From Taenia hydatigena (taxonomy: Eukaryota; Platyhelminthes; Cestoda; Cyclophyllidea; Taeniidae): DNA of 64,000 bases. Where the stretch lies: contig JADWOT020000006.1 of NCBI GenBank assembly GCA_036345935.2, positions 6,885,543 to 6,949,542 of the forward strand. Reading direction: 5' to 3'. This document shows positions 39,725-52,146 of the stretch, piece after piece. The notes beneath the pieces were generated by a model, which was given only the letters and a program-made list of their open reading frames with translations, was not told where the DNA came from and did no database searches. Position 1 is the first letter of the stretch. Each line of letters starts with the position of its first letter. A program made the position numbers and the translations under genes.

Positions 39725-40941
39725 ACGACTGGTTGCAGTATACTCTCTGGATGTGTGCGACATGTTAGACCATTATCGGTCATAACTATAATTAACAAGA
39801 ACAGTAAATGAGCTCAAAAGATATGGTTTTGACCTCAAGAGCCAAATGATTTACAAACAGTACTTATGTAGCTGTAATCCCCTTGTAGAGAATATTATTC
39901 TGGCAGTATTTATTCATAACGAAGCCTTTAGTGCGGTAAACATTATCGAGGTAGAGATGCGTAAAAACTTCTAGTCACCAACACGAATCGCTATTTGTGG
40001 AATTTTAAGATTCATAGAGAAAATTGTACTTGCCATTTCTACGTACACAAAGTTGCACTGCTTAGCAGACCTTTGGACCGATCTCACGAGAACAATAAAG
40101 GGCAGTGAATGGAATTTTCACAGTCTGTATATACGTTTACATACCTAACAAGAAAACCTGTTTTCTGTGAGCTTATGTATCTCGCTTGAGGCAATGGAGA
40201 ATGTTATTTATTTAGAAAATAGTTACTAAAAAGGGAAGTTAAGTCGAAACTCAAATCGTGATCGTCTACCATGTTAGCAAACAGATAAATGAATGATCGC
40301 CAAGACCCCATTCTACATTTTCGTCAGTGTTCAACCCAACCATGTCTTTGAAGGAAATACCATTACTGTTTCAAGGGTCCTAAAATTTAACGAACTCTTC
40401 TTTTTAAACGACAAGTTTGCTCATGTGGGTTCCTCTGTAGCAGGCTGTACCAGATGAAATGCATTCCCCAAAAATGGTTGCAACTAACGGGAGTAAGGTG
40501 ACGAGCCACTCACAACTGGCATCTAAGCCAAACTGGATCCAAAAGATCGCGAAACGCACATCCTTGAAGGCACCAAAAAGTGCATAACACATGAGACAAC
40601 TATTCACGCTGCTAACAAACCGGTAGGTAGGGTCAATTTTACCCAAACATCAGCAGCTACTCATAAATGAAAGGGCCGGACATCAATGGAAAGGAGCGCG
40701 GAGTAAGTTCCATCTCCAAAGGGATGACATTGACAGCGAAGGCTCTGAAAGTTACTGTCTACTCAGTAGATCAAATGACCGCTCTCTGCATAAATAATGC
40801 TCATAACTGCATTTAGCAGCTTACGGATGATTGACATTTATTTGTCCTGGCTGATACAAAAAGCGTAACCATAATGCAATCTCTACACATAGTGATCGTT
40901 ACAAATGCAGCTCTTGAAAACATGTGACCACTCTATCTCCA
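39725..40941. other. Convergent intergenic region between FAM187-like gene and SSRP1
   Basis: No supported gene. AATAAA at 40094-40099 (+) may end the FAM187-like transcript. TTTATT at 40837-40842 is AATAAA on the minus strand, about 100 bp past the SSRP1 stop. Confidence 0.55.
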
Positions 40942-41776
40942 TTAATCACTCAAATCAGTCATGCTTCCACTGCCAACACTACTGTCTCCACGACGACCAG
41001 CCTTCCCTGCGGCAGAAACAGAAGAAGAGGATTCCGATTCTGATACGTATTCCGCGCTCTTGAAGGCCCCACCACCTCCGCTTTGTGAGGAGCTTACCCC
41101 TCCCGTCACCGTTTTCTTTTGCATCTTCGTAGGTGAGGTCTTCGTCTTTTTAACACTACTCTTCACCGGCTCTTCCAACTCCCCGGACGCGATCTTCTCC
41201 TTGTACACTCTCATATCACGGTCGTATTGCTCCTTTAACTTGTCTGCCTCCAACTGGTACTTGGCCTTCTCCTCCGCACTTACAGTCTTCCATTTCTCTC
41301 CAGCCGCTTTGGCAACTTCAGCGACACCAACAGAACCACCCAGACTCATCTTGATGTCCTGCCGGTGCTCATTAAACCAGAGAAAGTAGGCTGTCGGTGG
41401 TCGGGACGGTGCATTAGGATCCTTCTTTGATGTCTTTTTGCGCTCCTTCTTATCGCTCTGTCGCGGCAGAGGGGCCGCCTTTTTGGCTTTCTTCTGGCGC
41501 GGCGTAGAAGCGGATGATGAGGATGCGCTGCTGGCGGGAGTGCTTCCAGCAGCAGAGGAGGAGTCTGAGTCACTCGAAGATTGAGCATTGCTATCGTACT
41601 CTTCTGCGATGTCAGATTCGCTTGAATTCATCTCTGGTGGGTTAAAGTCCTCGTCATCCTCATCGTCGTCGGAGAAGTCGGCGCCAGCAAAAGTGCCTGC
41701 CGCAGCCTCGGCAGTGCGCTCACGACCTTCCGCCTTCACCTTATCTAAATAGGCGTCGTGCGACTCATCGGAGGAG
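40942..41776 (-). CDS. SSRP1: SSRP1, FACT complex HMG-box subunit, C-terminal part only
   Basis: Uninterrupted frame from the assembly gap to the stop TAA at 40942-40944, about 278 residues. It starts SSDESHDAYLDKVKAEGRER, equivalent to the HDAYLERMKEEG segment of SSRP1. It continues through an acidic region (DFSDDDEDDEDFNPPE, IAEEYDSNAQSSSDSDSSS), a Lys-rich stretch, a full HMG box (DPNAPSRPPTAYFLWFNEHR to YDRDMRVYKEK), and a Ser/Lys-rich tail. Family knowledge: SSRP1 with SPT16 forms FACT, the histone H2A-H2B chaperone used in transcription and replication. The N-terminal dimerisation and PH-like domains, about two thirds of the protein, are missing. No intron is visible in this part. Confidence 0.93.
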
Positions 41777-41876
41777 NNNNNNNNNNNNNNNNNNNNNNNN
41801 NNNNNNNNNNNNNNNNNNNNNNNNNNNNNNNNNNNNNNNNNNNNNNNNNNNNNNNNNNNNNNNNNNNNNNNNNNNN
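41777..41876. other. Assembly gap (100 N)
   Basis: Exactly 100 undetermined bases, a conventional placeholder for a gap of unknown size. It interrupts SSRP1, so distances and even the adjacency of the two sides should not be trusted. Confidence 0.97.
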
Positions 41877-43889
41877 AACTGTAATTATTATTTCTTCTCG
41901 AAGCCACGTAGCGTCGAGAATTGACACAACATGTGGAATGCAGATTTTGTGTCCTTGACTTGCCGTGACTATCCATCTGTGATATGATTCAAAACATGTA
42001 TGATGGGGTGTTAAGGTGTGCTCATTGTTTGCTGAAGAACCAATCTTGATTGTCAAAACTGAGATCAAATGTCTCAGGATGAGGTGCTGATAGGCGCCAT
42101 TGCGCTGATAAGTAAGGAAAGGCTAACCTCAAAAACAGCTTTTGAAAAGAAATTTCTGCACAGCTTGTGATTTTATTATTCAAGTTAGGCTAAGCCATGC
42201 AATGTGTATCCGCGCATAGCCTAGAATTTATTCGCATGCACAGGACGATCCAAGTGCAGAAAAAGGCCTTCTTTAATTTCAAAATAAAAATGGCTGGTTC
42301 CTAGTAGAAACTTTAATATTAATAAGGGGCGATTGCAGTTATGGTTGTTAGAATTACTATGGCGAAAGATTGAAGCACTGATTCGCGACCTGACGCAAAA
42401 GGAGAAAGGTCGAAGTGGAGTTGGGGTGGTTTTCTGGATTGGTGTTTTTCGTCAGAGAACAATATTTGCGCGTAGAACACCAAGATCACGGGGACATTCT
42501 CCTTCTCTCATTTCAATTTTGCCTATTTTTCCTCTTTCTTTTATTTTTGCTATGGTTTCCGATTCAACCAAAGCTTAAGTTTCGCTTGTCGATCTTTTGT
42601 GGCGCAGGCTTCAGTGATTTCATCAATGAAGCATTACAAAGGCTAGCTGCATAGAGCCTGCTGATCCTCTCTTTTAGCATACAGTTTTGCATTTGGCCTG
42701 TCCCAACATCAGCAAAAGCTGTATACCACGCTGATTCTCCTCATCGGTTCGGATTTTATTTATATCTTAAGTGGGCGCATTTAAGAACACTGAGAAAACC
42801 GATAACAGGATTGCTTTACGCTCCGTTCGTTATGCTGAAGTGTTGAGATAAGTTTTAGAACAGAAAAGATTTTAGTGATAGCTGCTTCAGGGCCCTTGAG
42901 ACAAAGTGTACTTGCACAACTGTATACGAAGCTGATCATGTCGCTCGGTCGCGGTGGACCCACTGAGCGGACTTTATAAATAGCTGGGTGTTGGAAGTGA
43001 TGTTAATTCGACTAATGATTGTAAAAATGATCATTCTCAAACCACTTGTCGAGAACTGCAACTTTGCATTTGCTTAGCTTTTGTGCTGGTGCTACTTCTC
43101 TTGTGTCTATGTTAGATGAATAAGACCTCTCTGCCTTCCAGGCTTACTTACAAGTGTATGTGCCACTCTACTGCTGCCAATTGATTATAAAAAAGGAGCC
43201 TTTGCTTCCAGCACCCCCAATAAGCAACTGTTGAGGCTGGAGCTGTAGTTCTCAGCGTTTAGCCTGTCTGCCATTAGATTCAGTATAAAGTCTTTGCAAA
43301 GACGGTTGAGGTACAGTGAGGGGGAGTGGCAGAAAGAATTCATCTTGGGGGTAAATAGAGGTAAGGGTCTAACTGTGTGAGGCATTTACCCCAACTTCTA
43401 CTAGTGATGACTTCTTTTTAAGAAATCTCTCCTTTTGGAAAGTACTAAATAACACTTGAGAGGATAATTCGAGTTCATGCTTGCCTAAGTTGTGTTACGC
43501 GAGTCGAATCAGCCTTCTGTTCGTTGCAATCTGAACAGTGCTAATCAACTGAATCGCGCAATGCTACGATGCTGTGAAGAATCGGGAAATCGTAAAGATG
43601 TTGCATTTGTTTTGCACAGCATCCATGATTGTATTAGTGGAATGCGAGACCATTGATTCTACGCGTCAACTAAGTGGTAACAGTAGAGTAGAATTATCAG
43701 GCAAAGGGCTGTTGTAAAGGCATGCAGTTATGCAGGGGTAGACAATGAAAGAACTACTTGCTAGCATAAAAGGAGCTGTACGCTGTTTTTGCAGTGAGGA
43801 GTTGAGTAAGAGCTGTTCCGTTTGCTATTCGTCAGTGGCGCAGAAATCTACTGTCCGCCGTTAACTGCAACTTCGCCTCTATTTTGGGT
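41877..43889. other. Sequence right of the gap, no gene recognised
   Basis: Neither strand continues SSRP1. Only short, motif-free frames are present. A hydrophobic frame at 42415-42654 looks like chance T-rich coding. Confidence 0.45.
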
Positions 43890-44619
43890 GTTCTGCGATG
43901 CATTCTGTACAGCAAAAGCTAATTTCCGATTCCTCCATTATTTAGACTGTGGTATTGCGAAATGAAGTGTAAATTTAAGAGAGGTTTGCCAAGGCAATGC
44001 CTGTGAGGTAGAGCACCCAATGGATTTTAGTTAGAAACTAACAAACTCGCAGTCAAAAGTATGTTTCGAAGAAATGGGTATTTATAGAGGCAAAGTTGGC
44101 GAGTGAAACGGAGCACAGGCAACACAAATTATGAGTGCAGACTATTATGAGGTTCAAAAGAAAGTGTTGGTGCAATTATTTCTACAGAAAATGCAAGAAA
44201 CTAAAATTATAAGGAGCTTATAATTTTTCTTACACTTTTGACGATGCAATAGCATTTCAAAGGTTCTCTGAGGCATTAAGCAAATCAGACAGCGCAGATC
44301 CATGATTGCTAAAGCACGTTGAAAATCGAAAAAACGGGGTCCAAAGTCGAGGTGTAATTCATTTGATTCAACCCATTGCTACCCGATTTTCTGCTGTTTG
44401 GACTGAAGCAGAAGATGTTGCACTCAAAATATTTTATTTATCAATAGGTTGACACTTATTCGTACTCAAATACAAACCTTTACTTGTGTACGTATTCATA
44501 TGCACGAAAATGGATGCTCATGAAGAAGTGTATCCATTATGGTCGTGAGCCAAATACACAGGCTCTGCGATGACGCTTCTCAAAGAAGCGAGGCACACTG
44601 TGCATCTATAGACGTGCAT
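43890..44619 (-). pseudogene. Decayed zinc-finger gene copy A
   Basis: Diverged third copy of the zinc-finger gene found intact at 47.9-48.7 and 55.9-56.7 kb. The second finger exon (44234-44308) is exactly 75 bp as in the other copies, enters in phase 1 after TTTAG and leaves at T|GTAAGA, and encodes RCLICLMPQRTFEMLLHRQK. The first finger (about 44535-44619) has Tyr instead of its first zinc His and its donor GT has become GA. The third has CCLC but its last His is Tyr and its donor is also GA. The fourth (FCCTECIAEHPK) runs into a stop. The flank around 44660-44800 also matches the flank of copy B near 48720-48860. It is an old duplicate that lost function. Confidence 0.75.
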
Positions 44620-44899
44620 TTTGGTGAAAAGAATGCCGAGTTGCGCAAAATCCTGCAGAAGAGCTTAAGATGGATTCAACGGATAAGCAAAAGGGCCTTC
44701 TGTATGTGTCCTCAATATTACATGTGGCTAATACGCAGAGGAGCGGTAGTCGCATGCAGGGCCAAAATGATGAGCGATGTAGGAATGCGTTTAACGTTTA
44801 CGGAAGGGATGAGAAGTTGCTCTCCGAGAAAGGTCTTTTACCATACCGGGCATTCTCGACGACTATACTCTAGCATCTTTGAAACAAAGCACCATTTCT

Positions 44900-46693
44900 T
44901 TTGCCAGCAATGAGCAAAAACTCTTTACAAATCCATAACGCATGGGCATGAAATAATAGGTTTTGAGCTAGCGCATCAAGTAGGACAAAGCCTTTTATTA
45001 TTGAAGATGTCTGATCCTCTCACTTGCTCTACACCCATTGTTAAATTTAGCTTATCATTATTCTATGCAGTTGCTTCACTAATCCTGTTAATGGGACATG
45101 GCAAAGAATAGTTTCTACAAAACCTGTGGGTCTACTTTTTAAATATATGCTAGTTACTCAGTGTGACTTTGCCTTGCCGATTCTCAAGCATACAAATGAT
45201 GGGTACGTTGACGAGATGGCTTTAGCAATAGAAAAGCATTTGTTGGACATCAGCAAATACGACTAAGTGAGATCACAAAAATGCGCAGGAAACCGAGCAA
45301 ATATCTTAACCAAAAGGAGCTCACTGAGTAAAATGTTGCGACTGAGTTTGGTTGAGAGGGTAAAACTCGATCGGCAGCCCTAATTTACGAATTGGCTAAT
45401 AGGATCGCTAAAATGTGTAAGTGCTAATTTTCTGGTGCATCAAATGCAGCGCTCTCATCAACCCATTGCGAAGAGGTCAGATGCTAAGATTACTCGTTTA
45501 GGAATGTGCAGTCAGAGAATTTAATGTCGAGACTGCTTATTGTCAAGCTCGATATAAGCCCTTGGTAAAATTTGTCTTCAAATAGCGCGAGGAAGAGAGA
45601 GGAAATCCCTGCATAAAGACTTAAACGTGAGAGAAAAATGTTCCAATCCTCTCTAATAGTGATCTCTCTTAAGTGAACTTTCCAGCTGAAGAATGCTGAG
45701 CAACAGTCAACAGAGTCGTTTAAGATCAGAGGAGGAAGAAGAGGGGACGGTGACAAAGGAGGTGGGGGCTGATAAGTTAGGTGATGTCCGGTCCAACGGG
45801 TGGAGAGGGATTTCACGTTAGCGCTAGTCGTGATTGCCTCGAAATAAGTGCTGGTATTGGCTGTGGCGGAGGTGGCAGTGTTATGGTTTGGGGAGTTTTA
45901 CGTCCACTTGCACGTACAAAGATATCCGCGGAGAGGAATTGCTCAAGCCGCGTATGTGCTACAGTTGCTGCAAGTGATAAAGCATGTGAATCAGTGTAAC
46001 ACTCGTACACATTGAAGAGGCTTGTTGCTATTTGGTATTTATGTGACTAGCGATGGTGGCACGAAATGACAAGTACACCTCTTAGCTTTCCAATGCTCGT
46101 GAAACAGTCAAATTGCCAAAAATGAGTACTAAAGTTGAGGTCAAGTATCTTGTTGCTTGCATGGAATCTTGGTGACTAGTGCGTTGGCTCGTGGGTGTTT
46201 TTCTCACACAACCGACTATTATGCAATGACCGACCCCATAAGTTGATCAGAAGGGGGTCAGGGAGGAGGCTCGGGGTAGGATTGCGGCCATGTTTATCTC
46301 TCGGTATCAGAAAGGGGACTACTTTTAACCTCTCTCATTGCACCATGGCAAAGTGTGCTCTCTTCTGGAGTAGGTCATTAATCTTAAGCCCCACTGCATG
46401 CACTATGCATATTCCATCCTAGTGTTGTCTTCTTTAGTCTTCAAAGTGGCTCCAGGACAACAATGCTCATTTGTACAAAATATTACACTTCTGCAGTAAT
46501 TTACGCCCGTGACCAGTAATGATTTTGTCCCAAACATTTCGCCATATATTTCTTTGATCTAGCCAGGGCTGTAACTACCAATTAACTTGAGGAAAAAGCA
46601 TGAGTTTCTTACGAATCTTTGCTCGCATTTATAATAAATTGCCTATACCTAAGTTCTGGAACCAGTTAACTAGGCTACTACCACAAGCATTTT
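44900..46693. other. Region between zinc-finger copy A and the first large repeat
   Basis: No intact gene. It includes a degenerate plus-strand match to the unidentified ORF of the large repeats (45680-45735) and a frame at 45781-45999 containing GGGGSVMVWGV, faintly like Tc1/mariner transposases. Confidence 0.4.
45680..45735 (+). pseudogene. Inverted, degenerate fragment of the unidentified repeat-unit ORF
   Basis: The plus strand resembles the minus-strand stretch of copy C coding AEEMEQYSTESLKTR, aligning over about 45 bases with small indels. Here one frame reads KNAEQQSTESFKIRGG. Its orientation is opposite to the neighbouring copies, suggesting an earlier inversion. Confidence 0.4.
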
Positions 46694-47875
46694 GTCACGA
46701 TCGTGCCAGTGTCACAATTCTTGCACAACTTTTGTTCAATTAAGCATGCAAGGCGGATGAATGTGAAGGTTGTCTTACCTGTTTTAGCGCCTCCTTTCAC
46801 TTTATCATCTTCGCTGAATCCCTTCTTTCTATTGTCTCCTGATCGACACACTTCTCGAAGCCTACTACCTCTTGATGACCGCCCTAAGCGTTTGCAACAG
46901 TATCGCCCAACATCTAAGCTTTATCGTCGCGTCTTAAGCGTCATTGTTCTCTGCTACGATTCCAGTAATTATAATACCACAGGGGTACGGCAAGTACCTC
47001 AGCGACTGGTGAAGGACTAGATTACACACACTTGACAGTACATTTTTTTTGCACACGCAATTGTTGATAGATATAGCCATGATGTAAAGGTTGAAAAAAC
47101 TGGCCACATCAATGTGTGCAGTAAAATCCTGAGAGCTTTATTGTTCAATTTTATTGGGCAATTTTTGCTTGTGTCGTGCTGCATTCTACAACCCCAAAAA
47201 TTGGCGATGACACGCTACACTCATTCCAATGCGTTGTGAATTTTCGAACCTTTGCCTCAACTTTCCAAACTTTTGATGGAATTTTACTCTTGCATGTAAC
47301 AGTGACCAGAATAAAAACAACAGCAGTAGTAATTGCACTATTTCTGTCTTAAATCAAGCGCATGCCCACTCGCAGAGCACATAGCTAAGTCTCCATCCAT
47401 AGGTGGTAAGTTGAGACATCTCGTTGGAGAACTCTAAAAGGCGAACAAATAACTTTGGTTATCGCGCCTGGAAGTACATGCGCATTCAAGAAAATAAATA
47501 GCGGCTTATAAATGCACGCTCAACTGTCGCTAATGTGGCGCTACTGTCTAAACTACCGACGCAGTATGATGCAGCGTAGTGTAATGCAATTGGCTTCACA
47601 CAGTCAGACCGCCCTTCCCTATAGAATTCTTAATGAGCTACACATTCAAGATCTGCGCATCAAACACTCTTGCCCTACCAAAGCATTATTTTAAAGTAAA
47701 AAGTTAATATCTCAACGTGGACATCATTTTAAAACTTACCGATTTTGCTCACATAGCTGCGTATGTCTGCATTCCACTAAACACATCGCACCAAATGCCT
47801 GCGAAACAGAAGATATTAAGGCGTTGCAGCAAGTGCTCATCACAGTACAAGTCTGATTTTCGAAGAAATACTTAC

Positions 47876-48671
47876 GATCATGATGTGAGCGCACATGATC
47901 GAGCATCGCTTCAAGCGTCGGATGTCCTGCAAGGCATTCTATACAGTAAAATCGCATTCCTGAATTTGCCATTCTTTGAGCTACAGCAATGTAAGATAAG
48001 ACACAAGTTTAGAAGGATTTAGTGTGGAAGACAAAAGCTACGGTTGAGGTGCAACACACAGAGAGGATCTTGACCAAGGGTTAACAGACGTTCACTCACA
48101 AATATGCGTTCCAATGAAGTGACTGAGAAGCATGGGGAAGCTAGCAAATCGAACGCGGCACACATGGCATACATTGTGATCCCGGACTATTTTAAGTTTT
48201 AAAATGAAGTGTTTTGACAAATAAGAGGGCACACGACAAAAATAAAGGAAAAATTTAGTAATTTTCCTTACATTTCTGATGCCACAAGAGCTTTCCGTAG
48301 GATCTGTGAGGCTTTTGGCAAATCGGACAATGCAATGCCACGGTTACTAAAACGCGCCAAGCACACGTGCATTGAGGAGCCGATACTGGGATGCGCATTT
48401 CATTATTATTTAGATTAGAAAGGAGTTGTTTAACTTACTACAATTTATTTATTAATAAGCTGGTGCAAAATCGACAGGCATGGGCACAAATACTTATGCA
48501 CAAATGCAGCAGTTTCTTGTGCACCTGCTCATTTGCACAGAAATACAGGCGCATGAAAAATGTATCAACAAATGAAAGACGCCTACCACGATGCTGGCGA
48601 ATTAAGTGTGCAAGGCCTGAGAGGACGTTTCTGAATAACAAACGGCACGATCTGCATGTGTAGCCAACCAT
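47876..48671 (-). CDS. C2H2 zinc-finger gene copy B, four finger exons (5' and 3' ends unresolved)
   Basis: Exons 48587-48671 (85 bp), 48272-48346 (75), 48100-48186 (87) and 47876-47980 (105). Each holds one finger: YTCRSCRLLFRNVLSGLAH, HCPICQKPHRSYGKLLWHQK, NVCHVCRVRFASFPMLLSHF and FYCIECLAGHPTLEAMLDH. All four leave in phase 1 at GT donors (GTAGGC, GTAAGG, GTGAGT, GTAAGT) and all joins close. The last exon can instead read through in frame to 47740, ending CRHTQLCEQNR before GTAAG; four of five base changes versus copy C within that final segment are synonymous, favouring the read-through. The fingers lack TGEKPY linkers, so this is not a KRAB-type array. Nucleic-acid or protein binding is possible; the function is unknown. 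Entry at MVGYTC is phase 0 after TTAAG, so upstream exons may exist. Confidence 0.65.
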
Positions 48672-51600
48672 CTTAAGGGATGAAAATGACAAGTTGTTCG
48701 AAGTCTTGCAAAAGAGCTTGTGGTAAATTCAATGAGTGAGCAAGAGAACCTCCTGGATTTGTCCTCAATATTACGTGCGAATAAAATGCAGAGGAGTAGT
48801 CGACGTTATGTGTTTGGCCACAAATTTGCTCACTGTAGGCATGTGATTAAAAGTCGTCCTACTTCAAGTGCCTGGTTCCTCGTAATGTGCCTCAAATTGT
48901 CGATCAAGAAGGGCGCATTAGTGCACTGAGAATTTTGGGATTTACATTTAGCATGCTTGACACAACTCCATCACTTCTCAACAGTAAAGTGAAAATAATC
49001 CTTCTCTAGCCTGTAAAGCATTAGGATGATCCAAGGATTGTGAGCTGCGGTTAAAGTAATCCGAAATTTATGGCTGTTGTTTATGTATGGGAAAGATGTC
49101 TTTGCTCTATGCCCGTCGTAAACGGACGCAACGTGTTGCACGCCGAATTCGGGTCCTCGACTGATTGTTACTTTCCATTTCTGGACTTACACACAACACT
49201 CTGGTTGTTCGAATATGAAATTTTCGTGCTAAGTCCTGCTTTCTGGTGGCCAGAGGCGAGTTCAAACGTGTATTCACGGCAGCAACTATACAGCTTGCTT
49301 ACATAAAAGACTTTTAAACCGTGGAAGCAAATCCCACGCTTCAAAGTTCAGGTTGCTTTGAGTACACGATACGCTTTTTGGCGAGTGAGATGTGTACACG
49401 GAGAGGTAAAGCATGTCTCACTTCATTGGACTGTTAGCAACTTAACCACTTAACTGACGACCTTATAGACGTGAAGTGTCAGGTTGTATTCATCTTACAT
49501 TATGGTGGGCTAGGGTAAAATATAGGTAATTGGCGTCTCCAATGGCATCCATAGTAGACGTTATAGATGAGACAATCACCAGATTGGCTGTAATTGAATT
49601 TATCTCTTTTCCTTTCCCCCACTTTCGTATTTTCGAATATTTAGCCTCTCCTAACCATTCCTCACACAACAACATGACAGCAAAGATGGCACGCATTTTG
49701 ATAATTTACTGCTTCACACTACTGATGGATGCCAAGTGTTAGATAGTTGCTCCTCCTCTCTGCTTAGAGGAGTAAGTTTGACTTTGAAAAGAACGTGTGA
49801 TGTTACATTGTATTTATTTGCAATCTGTATAAATGCTTGCGCTGGCCTTTGAATTGCATCCAACTACATTTGATTCGTTGGATACACAAGCGTTGACCTC
49901 AGCCGGTTGCTGATGGATTCAAGACTCGTCGTTTGCATCTTTGCCTCGCCTCTGTTAAGAATGTCTATTTTTGGATTCACTGCTCCTAAACTCAACAAAA
50001 ACATAGTAAAACGAATAGTACGCTATTTAAGCCAGATCCAATGCCTTGTGCGCTTATGCATGACGGGAGAGATTAGCCGCGATGATTGGATCACCTTCAT
50101 CTTATAACGTCTTGTTGCTGTTTATGGTATTTCTCCAACAATTAATTCCTTAGGTCATTAGAAGATTGGTTAAGATGGGTTGCGTTTCTCCGCAAGAAGT
50201 CACTTCCCATCGTTTCATCAAATTCATTTCAGCATTGTAATTTGGAACTTTTGACTTTGAGTACCAGTGGTAGGGAATGCAGAGACTTGAAGAGAAGTGA
50301 TGCTATGGAGACTTTTAGAAAGGTCATTCATGATCTATTATTAAAAGACACTTATTGAATTGACCTTTACGTTGATGGTCCAAGGAATGGCAACAGGCAC
50401 ATGACAACCTTATTACAGAGCGTCAGACAAGCTCAAGCGGCATAGTAATGGCACGTTTTCCTTTGCCAAGCTCTCTAGTATCCCATCAAGTTATGCACAC
50501 ATCAAGCGCCTGACGCAACTGGTTCGCGAGTGTTTTGAAAACGCCGACGCACGTTAGTCCCGAGGCTCTCTTTATTTTCCATTAAATCGTAGCTACTCCC
50601 TACTTATGGCAAAATAACTGTAGTCTATGGCACGCGCTGGGTAGGATTCATAAAACGCTCTTTTCTTATCACTTGGATAGCAAATCCTTACCACAACGAG
50701 ACTAATGAAGCAGACCCATAACAATTTAGACCAAGCCACCGGCCTTCGTCGATTCACCAAAGTCAAGTTAACGTGTTGCCAGAAACGCTGAATTGTTAAA
50801 AGCGCAGCAATTTAGTGCCGTTATGCAGATGGGAGCCTAGGAATTGCCCAGAGAACTTTGGCAAATTTGTCAGTGAAGTCGAAGTAAGTCACTGTACCAC
50901 CGCCGGCAGTCTGCGAGCTATGGGCCAAGTAAAATCCTATCCACCTGGGTCCTGTTAGCTAGCAGAGACGAGGGTGCTGTTCCATGCTCACATGCTTGAA
51001 AACTTTATATAAAGGCCCAAGACAACTCTGCGACAAAATTTTGGAATAAAACAGCTAATGTTGTCCCAGTTATTGACAAATTTTTGACAGAGCAATAAAC
51101 CATGGCTGTTGGGAATAGTAGAAGTCGCTTAAATCATGAAGTAAGGGCCTTTATAGATTATCTCGGCTGTGGAACGCTACGGTTTTCCAGCAGCAATGGA
51201 TTTCAGAGCAGATGTCCTTTTGGGTTCGCATTCTTTCGTCAGTATCTCAAATTTTCTTGGCACCATGTGAAGTCATAATGGTTTGGCAGATGGCACATTA
51301 CTGACGCACCGAACAATGCTCGTGCCAACGGACTCAGTTTTCTCATACATGATTAAAATATGCATAATAAGGGTCAACTATGTGGAGTGTTTCATTTAGA
51401 ATGGCAAGATTACTAGGCTAATATCTGTTCAATGGTACATTTTCAGGTAACGCAAATTTGTGCAAGCGTACAGACAAAAGCTGCTACTTTTGGCAATGCT
51501 CCAGATAATTAAAATTTCCTGTTTCTGCTTGTTTTCCATACAAACGCTAATCCTTAAGTCTTGTGAGAATCATTTGCTAAGTTTTTGCACTAGTAAATTA

Positions 51601-52146
51601 GGGCAACCCACGAATGGCTGTGTAATAATTCAAACGATGGCTAACAGCCTCAACGTACTCTCTCTGTTTAAAAGGCACAAGAGGTGTAAAAGAGAAATGC
51701 CGAATCAGTTACACAAGCGCCTTAAGCTCGCCTGCCTGCAGAAGGGTGTGTGAAAGTACTGAAGGCATGCTGGGTAGTACAAGAATTCCATGTCTGCATG
51801 TAACCGATTTTGAAATCACAGAAGACATAATTCACAATAAAAAATGCTGGCCCTCATTTTTGTCAGTAAAAATGTGCTACAATAAAAATTAAAATCAGTT
51901 GCTAGTAACTATCTTGTTCCCGTTTACGTCGAATAGTGCTCTAACACAATTTTGTTAAATTTTTTTAGTAGAACATGTCCATTCTTTTAACGATTTATTT
52001 ATTTTTTGGCTTGCATTATTGTGTGAAAGTTATGGTATATTTAAGAGTCAAATCTGTTCTTTTAAGTCAAATATTTTGTAAATACGGCATTCTACATAAG
52101 TGAATTCAGCAGGCTTAATTATTATTTTACTGTACTGGGTTAAACT

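Noticed and set aside
42415..42654. Hydrophobic plus-strand frame right of the gap
   Set aside because: T-rich DNA gives Phe/Leu runs by chance; no start context, signal peptide pattern or homologous copy.
48720..48929. 69-codon plus-strand frame repeated at 56791-57000
   Set aside because: Lies opposite and upstream of the zinc-finger exons; the corresponding stretch of copy A does not preserve the frame, so probably not coding.
51460..51753. 97-codon plus-strand frame also open at 59515-59808
   Set aside because: Conserved only because the 6.3 kb unit is duplicated; many amino-acid changes between copies, suggesting no selection on the protein.
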